Source: Ignavibacteria bacterium
GTDB taxonomy: Bacteria > Bacteroidota > Ignavibacteria > Ignavibacteriales > Ignavibacteriaceae
Direction: 5' to 3'
Assembly: GCA_021286645.1 (NCBI GenBank)
Contig: JAJTBZ010000099.1
Coordinates: forward strand, 1 to 39,606
DNA length: 39,606 nt
Shown: piece after piece, positions 1 to 7,194 of the stretch
How positions within the stretch are numbered: the first letter of the stretch is position 1
Layout of the letters: each line of letters opens with the position of its first letter
Notes under the pieces: generated by a model
Database searches by the model: none
The model's input: the letters and a program-made list of their open reading frames with translations, nothing else
Told to the model about the DNA's origin: nothing
Program-made: the position numbers and the translations under genes

Positions 1-509
1 GCGCTTCGTACCTTTCAGCTAAAATTGAAGCCGGAGTAGATGCAGTACAAATTTTCGATACCTGGGCCGGGAATTTGACAGAAGACGACTTCCTTGAATT
101 TTCACTTCCTTATATAACCAAGACAGTTGAACTAATTAAACGGGAAAAGCAACCTGTAATTGTATTTCCTAAAGGGGCAAATCATTCGCTGAAAAAAATT
201 GCTAAATGCGGTGCCGATGTTGTCGGTGTTGACTGGGGTGTAACTATGGAGTATGCCCGTGAAAAAATTGGTAAACATGCAGCGGTACAAGGAAATCTGG
301 ATCCAACAATTTTATATGCTCCTGAAGAAAAAATCAAAACAGAAACAGTAAAAATTCTTGAGGTATTCGGAAACCACCCGGGACACATTTTTAATCTTGG
401 ACATGGTATCTTACCCGATGTGCAACCTGCAAAAGCTAAATTCCTGGTAAAAACTGTACATGAAGAAAGCACGCGCCTGAGAAGTGAATTAAAAAAGAAG
501 AAAAAATAA
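1..509 (+). CDS. hemE: Uroporphyrinogen decarboxylase, C-terminal part (5' end outside window)
   Basis: The reading frame is open from base 3 and already in mid-protein, so the gene starts upstream of the window. HemE decarboxylates the four acetate side chains of uroporphyrinogen III to give coproporphyrinogen III in the cytoplasm. Family signatures are clear: FDTWAG near the left edge, VDWG in the middle, QGNLDP, and HIFNLGHGI near the end. The frame ends with a lysine-rich tail at TAA 507-509. The next gene, hemN, uses the product of this enzyme and starts one base later, so the two are surely co-transcribed. Certain apart from the missing N terminus. Confidence 0.96.
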   Translation, partial: ASYLSAKIEAGVDAVQIFDTWAGNLTEDDFLEFSLPYITKTVELIKREKQPVIVFPKGANHSLKKIAKCGADVVGVDWGVTMEYAREKIGKHAAVQGNLDPTILYAPEEKIKTETVKILEVFGNHPGHIFNLGHGILPDVQPAKAKFLVKTVHEESTRLRSELKKKKK

Positions 510-510
510 T

Positions 511-1887
511 ATGTACGCGATAAATTTAGACCTGATAAAGAAATACGATAAACCGGGCCCGCGCTACACAAGTTACCCTACAGCGCCTCACTTCAATGAT
601 GCGTTCACTTCGGATAAGTATCTTGATGAAATAATTGCGACAAATCACGGTGAAGCACTTCCCGACCTGTCCATTTACTTTCATCTTCCATACTGCGATA
701 CTCTTTGTTATTTCTGCGGTTGCAATATGATTATTACCCGAAATAGAGATAGAGTTAATGAATATGTACGCTATATAAAAAAGGAAATAGACTTATTGCG
801 CCCATACCTTCACCAGGGCAGAAAAGTCTCGCAATTGCACTGGGGAGGCGGAACCCCGACACACCTGACTCCGGAAGAAATTGATGATCTTGCATCCTAT
901 ATCCGAACTTCATTTCAGTTTACTGAAAACTCTGAAAATAGTTGTGAAATCGATCCCCGGGGATTAACAAAAGCACATCTCGAGGCATTACGGAATAACG
1001 GGTTCAATCGTATCAGTATGGGGGTACAGGATTTTAATATTAAAGTTCAACAGGCTGTAAACAGGGTTCAACCTGAAGAAATGACAAAACAGGTCATCTC
1101 ATGGGCAAGAGAACTTGGTTTTGACAGTATTAACCTTGATCTCATTTATGGATTACCCTTCCAAACTGTTGACTCGTTTATGCATACAGTTGAAAAAACT
1201 ATCGATATGGATCCGGATCGAATTGCAGTTTTTAATTATGCCCATGTCCCGTGGATGAAAAAGCATATGGGACTTATTAATGCTGAGGACATACCACCCG
1301 CAGAAGTGAAACTTGACATATTAAAATCTACAATTGAACGATTGACCGGAACCGGCTATGAACTTATTGGCATGGATCATTTTGCCAAACCAAACGACGA
1401 GTTGAGTATCGCGCTTCGGGAGAAAAAACTATACAGAAATTTTCAGGGATACAGTACGCATGCCGGTACCGATCTGTACGCTTTCGGAATTACGGCTATA
1501 AGCCAGCTCAACAATATTTATTCACAAAACTATAAAACGGAAAAAGAGTATTATTCAGCCATCGATGAGGGTCGCCTTCCTGTTATGAAGGGATACTCGC
1601 TTTCTCAGGATGATCATATTCGCCGGCATGTAATAATGCGGTTAATGTGCGATTATGAACTGTCTATTCCAGATGTTGAAAACCGGTTTTCCATTAATTT
1701 TTCAGAATATTTCCGTACAGGATTACAAAATCTTAAAGATTTTATTGACGAAGGACTGGTTACAATAAGCAACAATAAGATTGAGATTCATGAAATGGGG
1801 CAGTTACTTATTCGAAATATTGTAATGAATTTTGACGGTTATATCGAACGGAACGAAGATTCCGGACGATATTCAAAGACTTTATGA
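511..1887 (+). CDS. hemN: Oxygen-independent coproporphyrinogen III oxidase
   Basis: A radical SAM enzyme that decarboxylates coproporphyrinogen III to protoporphyrinogen IX without oxygen. The 458-residue length is normal for true HemN. The N terminus carries the HemN-specific KPGPRYTSYPTAP. The cluster motif CxxxCxxCxC is C62, C66, C69 and C71, where the extra fourth Cys separates HemN from HemW-like proteins. GGGTPTHL follows near residue 112. The gene begins one base after the hemE stop, with only an A-rich stretch as ribosome site, which suggests coupled translation. Oxygen-independent heme synthesis points to anaerobic or facultative growth. A strong hairpin follows at 1894, ending the heme unit. 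Confidence 0.97.
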   Translation: MYAINLDLIKKYDKPGPRYTSYPTAPHFNDAFTSDKYLDEIIATNHGEALPDLSIYFHLPYCDTLCYFCGCNMIITRNRDRVNEYVRYIKKEIDLLRPYLHQGRKVSQLHWGGGTPTHLTPEEIDDLASYIRTSFQFTENSENSCEIDPRGLTKAHLEALRNNGFNRISMGVQDFNIKVQQAVNRVQPEEMTKQVISWARELGFDSINLDLIYGLPFQTVDSFMHTVEKTIDMDPDRIAVFNYAHVPWMKKHMGLINAEDIPPAEVKLDILKSTIERLTGTGYELIGMDHFAKPNDELSIALREKKLYRNFQGYSTHAGTDLYAFGITAISQLNNIYSQNYKTEKEYYSAIDEGRLPVMKGYSLSQDDHIRRHVIMRLMCDYELSIPDVENRFSINFSEYFRTGLQNLKDFIDEGLVTISNNKIEIHEMGQLLIRNIVMNFDGYIERNEDSGRYSKTL

Positions 1888-1893
1888 CGTACG

Positions 1894-1925
1894 AGCCGGA
1901 TTAAAAATCCGGCTTTCCTTTTCTA
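1894..1925 (+). terminator. Rho-independent terminator after hemN
   Basis: An 8-bp perfect stem (AGCCGGAT at 1894-1901 pairing with ATCCGGCT at 1907-1914) with a 5-base loop and a T/C-rich tail. It lies 7 bases after the hemN stop and separates the heme unit from the peptide-modification cluster. Confidence 0.8.
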
Positions 1926-2103
1926 TCCCTCCATTCAACCACTAATGATATTTTTCTTTGAAAATAATGAATCCCTTTGACTATTTCCGCATCAAATTGG
2001 CATATTTGTAATTGGAAGAAATTAGAAATTCCTGATGTGGGGTTATTTATTATATCAACTGCCCCGCAAGGAGTATTCACTACTAAACTGTTTCGGAGAT
2101 TGA

Positions 2104-2754
2104 ATGGATACAACAGAGATAAATAAACGATATTCTGCGCTGGCTGAAGACAGTTGCTGCCTTTCATGCGGCGGAGCATTAAATTTCAGCTCACCTAACC
2201 CGGGTGAAGTTTGTATTGACCTTGGGTGTGGGCGGGGAAATGATGTGATCCGTATGGCACAAACTGTTGGAACCGATGGGTTCGTGTACGGGCTTGATGT
2301 TTCCGATGGAATGCTGGAGAAAGCCAGGAAAAACGCGGAGAAACTGGAAGTGAAGAACGTGCAATTTGTCAAATCCGAATTGCAGTCCATGGCACTCCCC
2401 TCCCAGGTGGCTAATTTGGTAATATCGAATTGTACCATCAATCATGCCCAGGATAAAGAAAAAGTTTGGAATGAAATTTACCGGGTTTTAAAGAAAGGCG
2501 GTCGTTTTGTTGTTAGTGATATATATTCACTTTCGGAAGTACCCGAAGAATACCGCAACGATCCTGTAGCTGTTTCAGAATGCTGGGCAGGTGCAATTGA
2601 GAAAGAGTTATATTTGAAAATAATCTCTGATGCAGGATTCGAAAATGTTCAGATTCTTGAAGAAAGCCAACCTTATGAGAAGGGTAAAATTGAAGTTTCA
2701 AGTTTTACCATTTCAGGAGTAAAACCCGCAGGTGGCTGTTGTTGTAATCATTAA
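2104..2754 (+). CDS. ArsM-like SAM-dependent methyltransferase with Cys-rich C-terminal tail
   Basis: A class I methyltransferase of 216 residues. The SAM-binding motif is IDLGCGRGND (38-47) and the later strand is FVVSDI. It resembles arsenite methyltransferase: ISNCTIN (C110) and SECWAGA (C160) sit where ArsM has its conserved As(III)-binding Cys, and a CCxxC group (C18, C19, C22) lies in the N-terminal Cys position. The protein is shorter than usual ArsM and ends in GGCCCNH, a possible soft-metal ligand. A GGAG box at 2095-2098 supports this start. It sits 23 bases before the small Cys-peptide gene, so it may act on arsenic, on the peptide, or on a product of both. The methyltransferase fold is certain; the substrate is inferred. 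Confidence 0.85.
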   Translation: MDTTEINKRYSALAEDSCCLSCGGALNFSSPNPGEVCIDLGCGRGNDVIRMAQTVGTDGFVYGLDVSDGMLEKARKNAEKLEVKNVQFVKSELQSMALPSQVANLVISNCTINHAQDKEKVWNEIYRVLKKGGRFVVSDIYSLSEVPEEYRNDPVAVSECWAGAIEKELYLKIISDAGFENVQILEESQPYEKGKIEVSSFTISGVKPAGGCCCNH

Positions 2755-2766
2755 TTACCCTATCAT

Positions 2767-2772
2767 AGGAGG
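2767..2772 (+). promoter_or_regulatory. Strong Shine-Dalgarno site of the peptide gene
   Basis: A perfect AGGAGG with a 5-base spacer to ATG 2778. Most neighbours in this cluster have weak sites, so this one marks the small ORF as truly and strongly translated. Confidence 0.85.
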
Positions 2773-2777
2773 ATACC

Positions 2778-2873
2778 ATGAAAACACTAATCAAAAAAGC
2801 GCAAGCTTCTTCACAGAAGGTTGCTCAATGCTGTGCAAAGACCTCAAAGGTTGTAGCCGGATGTCATGATTAA
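2778..2873 (+). CDS. Small cysteine-containing peptide, putative RiPP precursor (31 aa)
   Basis: ATG at 2778 to TAA at 2871-2873 encodes 31 residues, too short for usual gene calls. The first half is basic and polar (MKTLIKKAQASSQK). The second half holds three cysteines, C18, C19 and C29, in the quasi-repeated contexts QKVAQCC and SKVVAGC, and ends in HD. It has no hydrophobic signal peptide. The ideal ribosome site at 2767, the terminator right after it at 2884, and the radical SAM/SPASM gene 109 bases downstream are the usual arrangement of a short precursor peptide made in excess over its maturase. The modification is unknown; a thioether or another Cys-based change is an inference from the SPASM partner and the Cys content. 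Confidence 0.75.
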   Translation: MKTLIKKAQASSQKVAQCCAKTSKVVAGCHD

Positions 2874-2883
2874 TCTTTCATGC

Positions 2884-2918
2884 AAAAGCCGAAATCAGTA
2901 ATGGTTTCGGCTTTTTTG
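2884..2918 (+). terminator. Terminator/attenuator between peptide and maturase
   Basis: An 11-bp perfect stem (AAAAGCCGAAA 2884-2894 with TTTCGGCTTTT 2905-2915) and a T-run. Placed between the precursor and its maturase, it should let most transcripts end after the peptide while partial read-through feeds the downstream enzymes. Confidence 0.85.
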
Positions 2919-2982
2919 TTTATTCACCACCTGAATCGTTTCCCTTATTTGCGCATCATACTACCAAAGAAAATAAGAAAAC

Positions 2983-4293
2983 ATGGAATTATCAAAACAT
3001 AATATCGTTTCGAAAATTGAAGGCACTGAGGACTACTATATAGTTAATTTGCTTTCGGGAAATGCTGATATTCTCAGTGCGCAAAAAGCCGAGGAAATTT
3101 TTTCAGGGAATTTTTCTGATATCGATGAATATATAGAAAAGGGGTATATAGTCGAGCAGGCCGCGGAAAAAAAGATTTATAATGAAAAGTATCTTGATTT
3201 TATCGAGTCGCGAGATACTGATGAAGTTCAAATATTTTTTGTGCCCTGGTATGCATGTAACTTCGATTGCAGCTATTGCTATCAGTCCGGTTACCATAAT
3301 AAATTTACTGTACCCTCTACTGAATTAATTGATTCATTCTTTGCATATGTACTAAAAAAATTCGCTCATAGAAAGAAATATATAACCATATTCGGAGGGG
3401 AACCTCTATTACCTGGCGAAACATATCGCAACACTATTACATATATTCTATCGCGTGCAAAAGAAGCGAATCTGGAAGTAGCAATAGTTACCAATGGCTT
3501 TTTACTTTCTGAGTACATCGATATTTTGAAGGATAATCCTATTCGTGAGGTTCAGGTAACATTGGATGGCGTTAATGCTACACACGACTCGCGCCGCTAC
3601 CTGCAAGGCGGAGGACAGACATTTGAATCTATCTGTAAAGGAATTGATCAGGCATTAACTTCAAATGTTACAATAAATCTTCGTATGGTTGTAGATAAAG
3701 AGAATATTAAAGCTCTGGTGGACTTGGCGAATTATGCTATCAATAAAGGTTGGACTAAGAGCCCGTTTTTCAAAACTCAACTTGGCCGTAATTATGAATT
3801 ACACTATTGCCAAACTGGCAATGAGCGGCTTTTTAGCAGGCTCGAGTTCTATACTGCTCTATTTCATGAAGTAAACGAGCATCCGGAAATACTGGAATTC
3901 CATAAGCCGGCTTTTTCAATATCAAAATTTCTTTTCGAAAACGGCGAACTTCCATCACCATTATTTGACTCATGCACGGGATGCAAGACAGAATGGGCCT
4001 TCGATTACACTGGCAATATATATGCATGCACTGCAACTGTTGGTAAACCGGGCGAAGCCCTTGGGACATTCTATCCTGAAGTTACTCTTAATGACGATAT
4101 GGTAATGGACTGGGAGGATAGAGATGTAACAGCTATTGCTGCATGTAAAGAATGTAGTTTGCAGCTTGCGTGTGGTGGCGGATGCGCAGCCGTAGCACAA
4201 AACAGGAATGGAAGTATTCAATCTCCCGATTGCCGGCCTGTTAAAGAATTAATTGGAATGGGAATTAAATTATACTCAACACATGAGGAATAA
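2983..4293 (+). CDS. Radical SAM/SPASM peptide maturase
   Basis: A 436-residue protein. The radical SAM cluster motif is C92-xxx-C96-xx-C99 (CNFDCSYC), with the SAM-binding GGEP at 138-141. The C terminus is a textbook SPASM domain for two extra iron-sulfur clusters: C334-x9-G-x4-C349, then C388-xx-C391-x5-C397-xxx-C401 and C417, plus C331. The N-terminal 75 residues look like the small PqqD/RRE-like region found in many peptide maturases, but this is a weak call. SPASM enzymes of this type modify short ribosomal peptides, and the likely substrate is the 31-residue peptide upstream. The stop lies two bases before the thioredoxin-reductase fusion, so the two are coupled. The enzyme class is certain; the chemistry is not. 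Confidence 0.93.
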   Translation: MELSKHNIVSKIEGTEDYYIVNLLSGNADILSAQKAEEIFSGNFSDIDEYIEKGYIVEQAAEKKIYNEKYLDFIESRDTDEVQIFFVPWYACNFDCSYCYQSGYHNKFTVPSTELIDSFFAYVLKKFAHRKKYITIFGGEPLLPGETYRNTITYILSRAKEANLEVAIVTNGFLLSEYIDILKDNPIREVQVTLDGVNATHDSRRYLQGGGQTFESICKGIDQALTSNVTINLRMVVDKENIKALVDLANYAINKGWTKSPFFKTQLGRNYELHYCQTGNERLFSRLEFYTALFHEVNEHPEILEFHKPAFSISKFLFENGELPSPLFDSCTGCKTEWAFDYTGNIYACTATVGKPGEALGTFYPEVTLNDDMVMDWEDRDVTAIAACKECSLQLACGGGCAAVAQNRNGSIQSPDCRPVKELIGMGIKLYSTHEE

Positions 4294-4295
4294 CT

Positions 4296-5591
4296 ATGTC
4301 AGAAAAAATAATTTACGTTAATCATGATACATTTGAAAAAGAAGTACTAACAGGTGGCAAAGTAGTTGTCGATTTTTACTCTACTGAATGCCCGCCGTGT
4401 GAAGCACTCGCAGCGAAATTTGAACCCTTAAGCGAAATTTATGGAAGCGATATAAAATTTGTAAAAATATTCAGACAGGAAAACCGTGAACTGGCTACAA
4501 ATTTAGGAGTAACATCCTCCCCTACATTACTTTTTTACGAGAATGGAAATCGGGTGGGTGAACAATTAAGCGGGGGCGTTAAAAGAGCAGATATTGTTAA
4601 GAATTTGAATTTATTATTGACTCCGCAACGAGCGGATGAATTGCAGAATTTAAATACAAAAAGTGAAACTTTTTGCGATGTGCTAATCATCGGGGCCGGA
4701 CCCGCAGGCCTTGCCAATGCAATATACTCTGCGCAGGCAAAATTAAAAACAATTGTCGTAGACAAAGAGCTACCGGGCGGACAGGTAAAGGTAACTCACT
4801 TAGTCAGTAATTATCCTGGCTTCAGCGAACCCATTTCCGGATATATGCTGATGCACCACATGGCAGAACAGGCTAAATTGGCTGGTGCCGATTTCCGTTC
4901 CGCTGTTGATATTACTTCAGTGAATTTTTCTGATAAATATATTATAGTTGACGGTGTGGAAACCATTCACGCCAGGAAGATTGTTATTGCAACCGGTTCA
5001 TCACCTCGTTTACTGAATGTAAAAGGCGAACGGGAATATAAGGGGCAGGGTATTTCATACTGCGCTACATGTGATGCTAAATTCTACGAGGGTAAACACG
5101 TAATTGTAATCGGGGGTGGGAACTCAGCAATTGAGGAATCGCTATTCATTGCCAAGTTCGCTTCAAAAATAACTGTTGTACATCAGTTTGATAAACTGCA
5201 GGCTAATAAAGCTGCGCAGGAAAAAGCTTTCGCGAATGAAAAAATTGAATTCATTTTTGAGCACGAACCCCGTGAATTTATTAAAAATGGTAGCAGTGTA
5301 AACGAAGTACTCGTTGAGGATTTAAAGACAAAACAACTCAAAAAACTGAGCTGTGACGGTGTATTTATTTTTGCAGGTATGGCCCCCAATATTGCTGAGT
5401 TTGGTAATGTATTTGAGCTCGATTCGTGGGGTTATATAAAAACTGACGCGGCATGCAAAACTACTATTCCAGGTGTTTTTGCTGTTGGCGATGTAGCAAG
5501 CAAGCAATACCGGCAGATTACCACTGCAGTTTCCGATGGCACAATAGCTGCAATTACAATTGCTCGTGAACTTGAACATGAAAATGAGTAG
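4296..5591 (+). CDS. Thioredoxin-thioredoxin reductase fusion protein
   Basis: One 431-residue chain with two redox modules. Residues 1-110 are a thioredoxin fold with active site C32-P-P-C35 (not the usual WCGPC) and the cis-proline in TSSPT (P76). Residues 127-431 are a thioredoxin-reductase-type flavoprotein: FAD motif GAGPAG 133-138, dithiol C256-A-T-C259, nucleotide motif GGGNSAIE 273-280, and the closing FAVGDV. The usual NADPH-binding HRRxxxR is replaced by HQFDKLQ near 296, so NADH or another donor is possible. Start ATG 4296 has GAGGA seven bases upstream. Encoded directly after the maturase, it probably supplies dithiol electrons to keep peptide cysteines or bound metal reduced, or serves the ArsM-like enzyme, a family known to need thiol reductants. 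Confidence 0.92.
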   Translation: MSEKIIYVNHDTFEKEVLTGGKVVVDFYSTECPPCEALAAKFEPLSEIYGSDIKFVKIFRQENRELATNLGVTSSPTLLFYENGNRVGEQLSGGVKRADIVKNLNLLLTPQRADELQNLNTKSETFCDVLIIGAGPAGLANAIYSAQAKLKTIVVDKELPGGQVKVTHLVSNYPGFSEPISGYMLMHHMAEQAKLAGADFRSAVDITSVNFSDKYIIVDGVETIHARKIVIATGSSPRLLNVKGEREYKGQGISYCATCDAKFYEGKHVIVIGGGNSAIEESLFIAKFASKITVVHQFDKLQANKAAQEKAFANEKIEFIFEHEPREFIKNGSSVNEVLVEDLKTKQLKKLSCDGVFIFAGMAPNIAEFGNVFELDSWGYIKTDAACKTTIPGVFAVGDVASKQYRQITTAVSDGTIAAITIARELEHENE

Positions 5592-5658
5592 ATTTACATC
5601 AATCAGTTTCCTGGATCACTTTAATTTGATTTTCATTTTTTGATATTGAGAGCTAATA

Positions 5659-6204
5659 ATGGAATACGAAAAAATATATAATCAGGGTGTGCTGAAATTG
5701 CGTACACCGGAACGACTCGAACGGCTTGAAGTGCCCCGTGTAGTAGCAAGTTGTCTGGAAGGCAATAATTTTTCTTCTGTGCTCGATATAGGAACCGGAA
5801 GTGGTGTATTTGCAGAAGCGTTCTTCCATTCCGGTTTACGGGTTTCGGGAATTGACGTAAATCCCGAAATGATTGAATTTTCACAAAAGCTTTTGCCTCA
5901 ATGTACATTTGAACTTGGAAAAGCTGAAGATTTATCGGCAGGAGATCAATCTTTCGATATGGTTTTTATGGGACTGGTATTTCACGAAGTAACAGATGAA
6001 GCTAAGACACTACAGGGAGCTTATAGAGTTTGTGGGATACGAACAGCTATTCTGGAGTGGCCATATAAGGATGAGGAGTTAGGGCCGCCATTGCTTCATA
6101 GAGTGCAACCAGGACGAATTCAGGAGTTAGCCATTGCAGCGGGATTCAAAAATATACAAATAGTTGAATTAGAAAAACTTATACTCTACCTGTTGAACAA
6201 ATAA
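5659..6204 (+). CDS. Class I SAM-dependent methyltransferase, last gene of the peptide cluster
   Basis: A small (181-residue) methyltransferase of the UbiE/Methyltransf_11 type. The SAM motif is LDIGTGSGVFAEAF near residues 42-55, an acidic loop GIDVNPEM follows, and FDMVFMGLVFHEV lies near residue 105. It lacks the Cys pattern of the ArsM-like gene at the other end of the cluster. It starts 67 bases after the thioredoxin fusion on the same strand with no terminator between, and a hairpin follows it at 6229, so it is probably the last gene of the same transcript. Substrate unknown: the modified peptide, a thiol or a metalloid are all possible. Confidence 0.82.
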   Translation: MEYEKIYNQGVLKLRTPERLERLEVPRVVASCLEGNNFSSVLDIGTGSGVFAEAFFHSGLRVSGIDVNPEMIEFSQKLLPQCTFELGKAEDLSAGDQSFDMVFMGLVFHEVTDEAKTLQGAYRVCGIRTAILEWPYKDEELGPPLLHRVQPGRIQELAIAAGFKNIQIVELEKLILYLLNK

Positions 6205-6228
6205 ACTTCCAATATATCCATGATTATA

Positions 6229-6266
6229 GAAAACCCCCGCTCGTATTTATACGGCAGGGGTTTTCT
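6229..6266. terminator. Bidirectional terminator between convergent genes
   Basis: GAAAACCCC (6229-6237) pairs with GGGGTTTTC (6257-6265), with extra inner pairing of GC-rich bases. A- and T-rich flanks on both sides allow it to end the peptide cluster on the plus strand and the SPFH gene on the minus strand. Confidence 0.8.
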
Positions 6267-6296
6267 TAATCAGTGTAAAAAAACTATTACAGAATC

Positions 6297-7178
6297 TTAT
6301 TTGCCGTTGTCGCCGCCCAGAATTATCGGTAAACCACTCTTTCCGGAACCAATAACGATCACCTTACTATTTGTTGAATTGGCCAGCTTTTCTGTAGCTT
6401 CTATTCCCTTCCATTTCAATAATTGCTCAGTAATACCTTTTGCAACAATATTCTGAAAATCAGAAATACCTTGTGCTTCAATACGTTTTCTTTCTGCTTC
6501 CTGTTTTTCTTTCAACAGAATAAACTGCATGCGTTGGCTTTCCTGTTCAGCTTTAAGTTTTTCCTCTATGGCCATCGTCAGGCCCTGCGGTAAAGTAATC
6601 TGCCTTAAAGGAGCCGCGAGAATAGTTAATCCCTGTTTTTCTACTAATTTTTGCAGTTGTGCTTCTATCTCGCCAGACACAGTTTCCCGTTGAGAAGTAT
6701 AAAGAGCCTTAGCCTCATATTTGGCAGTAACCGACCGAACAACCGAACGGAATTGTGGAAGTAGTATTGTTCCCTGATAATTTTCACCGACTGTTTTAAA
6801 TAGTTGATTCGTCTTATCCGGGTTTAATTGGTAAATTAAACTAATTTCAAGCTGAATTGTTAATCCTTCTTTCGAAGGGACAGGCATAGTTTCCTTAAAC
6901 TCCTGCTCTTTAATACTGAACTTGTAAACATTAGCAAGAGGGTTTACTACATTCACACCTGCTTTTAAAGTATTTTCATTAACTGTACCGAGAAAGTCCA
7001 CAACTCCCACATGTCCCGCGGGTATAATTGTAAAGCATTGCATCAATGCAATAAAGAACGCTACTATTACTCCCGATAAAGCGAATGAGGCTTCGGTTTT
7101 ATTAAAACGCAAACGTGCATTCCTGAATACCATAAAGGCAATGCCCGCTGCGGCTAAGGAAATCAAAAATAAGTACAT
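6297..7178 (-). CDS. SPFH/prohibitin family membrane protein
   Basis: A 293-residue protein with two N-terminal hydrophobic segments (about residues 2-18 and 34-52). An SPFH/Band 7 domain follows (IPAGHVGVVDFLGTV through SVTAKYEA) and then a charged coiled-coil rich in E, K, Q and R (about 205-245). It ends in a short glycine-rich tail. Proteins of this family form ring-like or raft-like membrane scaffolds and often modulate membrane proteases such as FtsH; that role is family knowledge, not visible here. It begins 16 bases after the pyrimidine phosphorylase stop, so the two share a transcript, though no functional link is obvious. Confidence 0.9.
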   Translation of the reverse strand: MYLFLISLAAAGIAFMVFRNARLRFNKTEASFALSGVIVAFFIALMQCFTIIPAGHVGVVDFLGTVNENTLKAGVNVVNPLANVYKFSIKEQEFKETMPVPSKEGLTIQLEISLIYQLNPDKTNQLFKTVGENYQGTILLPQFRSVVRSVTAKYEAKALYTSQRETVSGEIEAQLQKLVEKQGLTILAAPLRQITLPQGLTMAIEEKLKAEQESQRMQFILLKEKQEAERKRIEAQGISDFQNIVAKGITEQLLKWKGIEATEKLANSTNSKVIVIGSGKSGLPIILGGDNGK

Positions 7179-7194
7179 TGAAAATCCTTCCTGA

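Noticed and set aside
1968-2012. A 14-codon ATG frame in the hemN-ArsM-like gap, considered as a second precursor peptide.
   Set aside because: No Shine-Dalgarno site, no Cys and no resemblance to the real peptide at 2778.
1901-2445. Several minus-strand frames over the hemN terminator and the ArsM-like gene.
   Set aside because: They lack ribosome sites and lie opposite a gene with strong family motifs; these are shadow frames.
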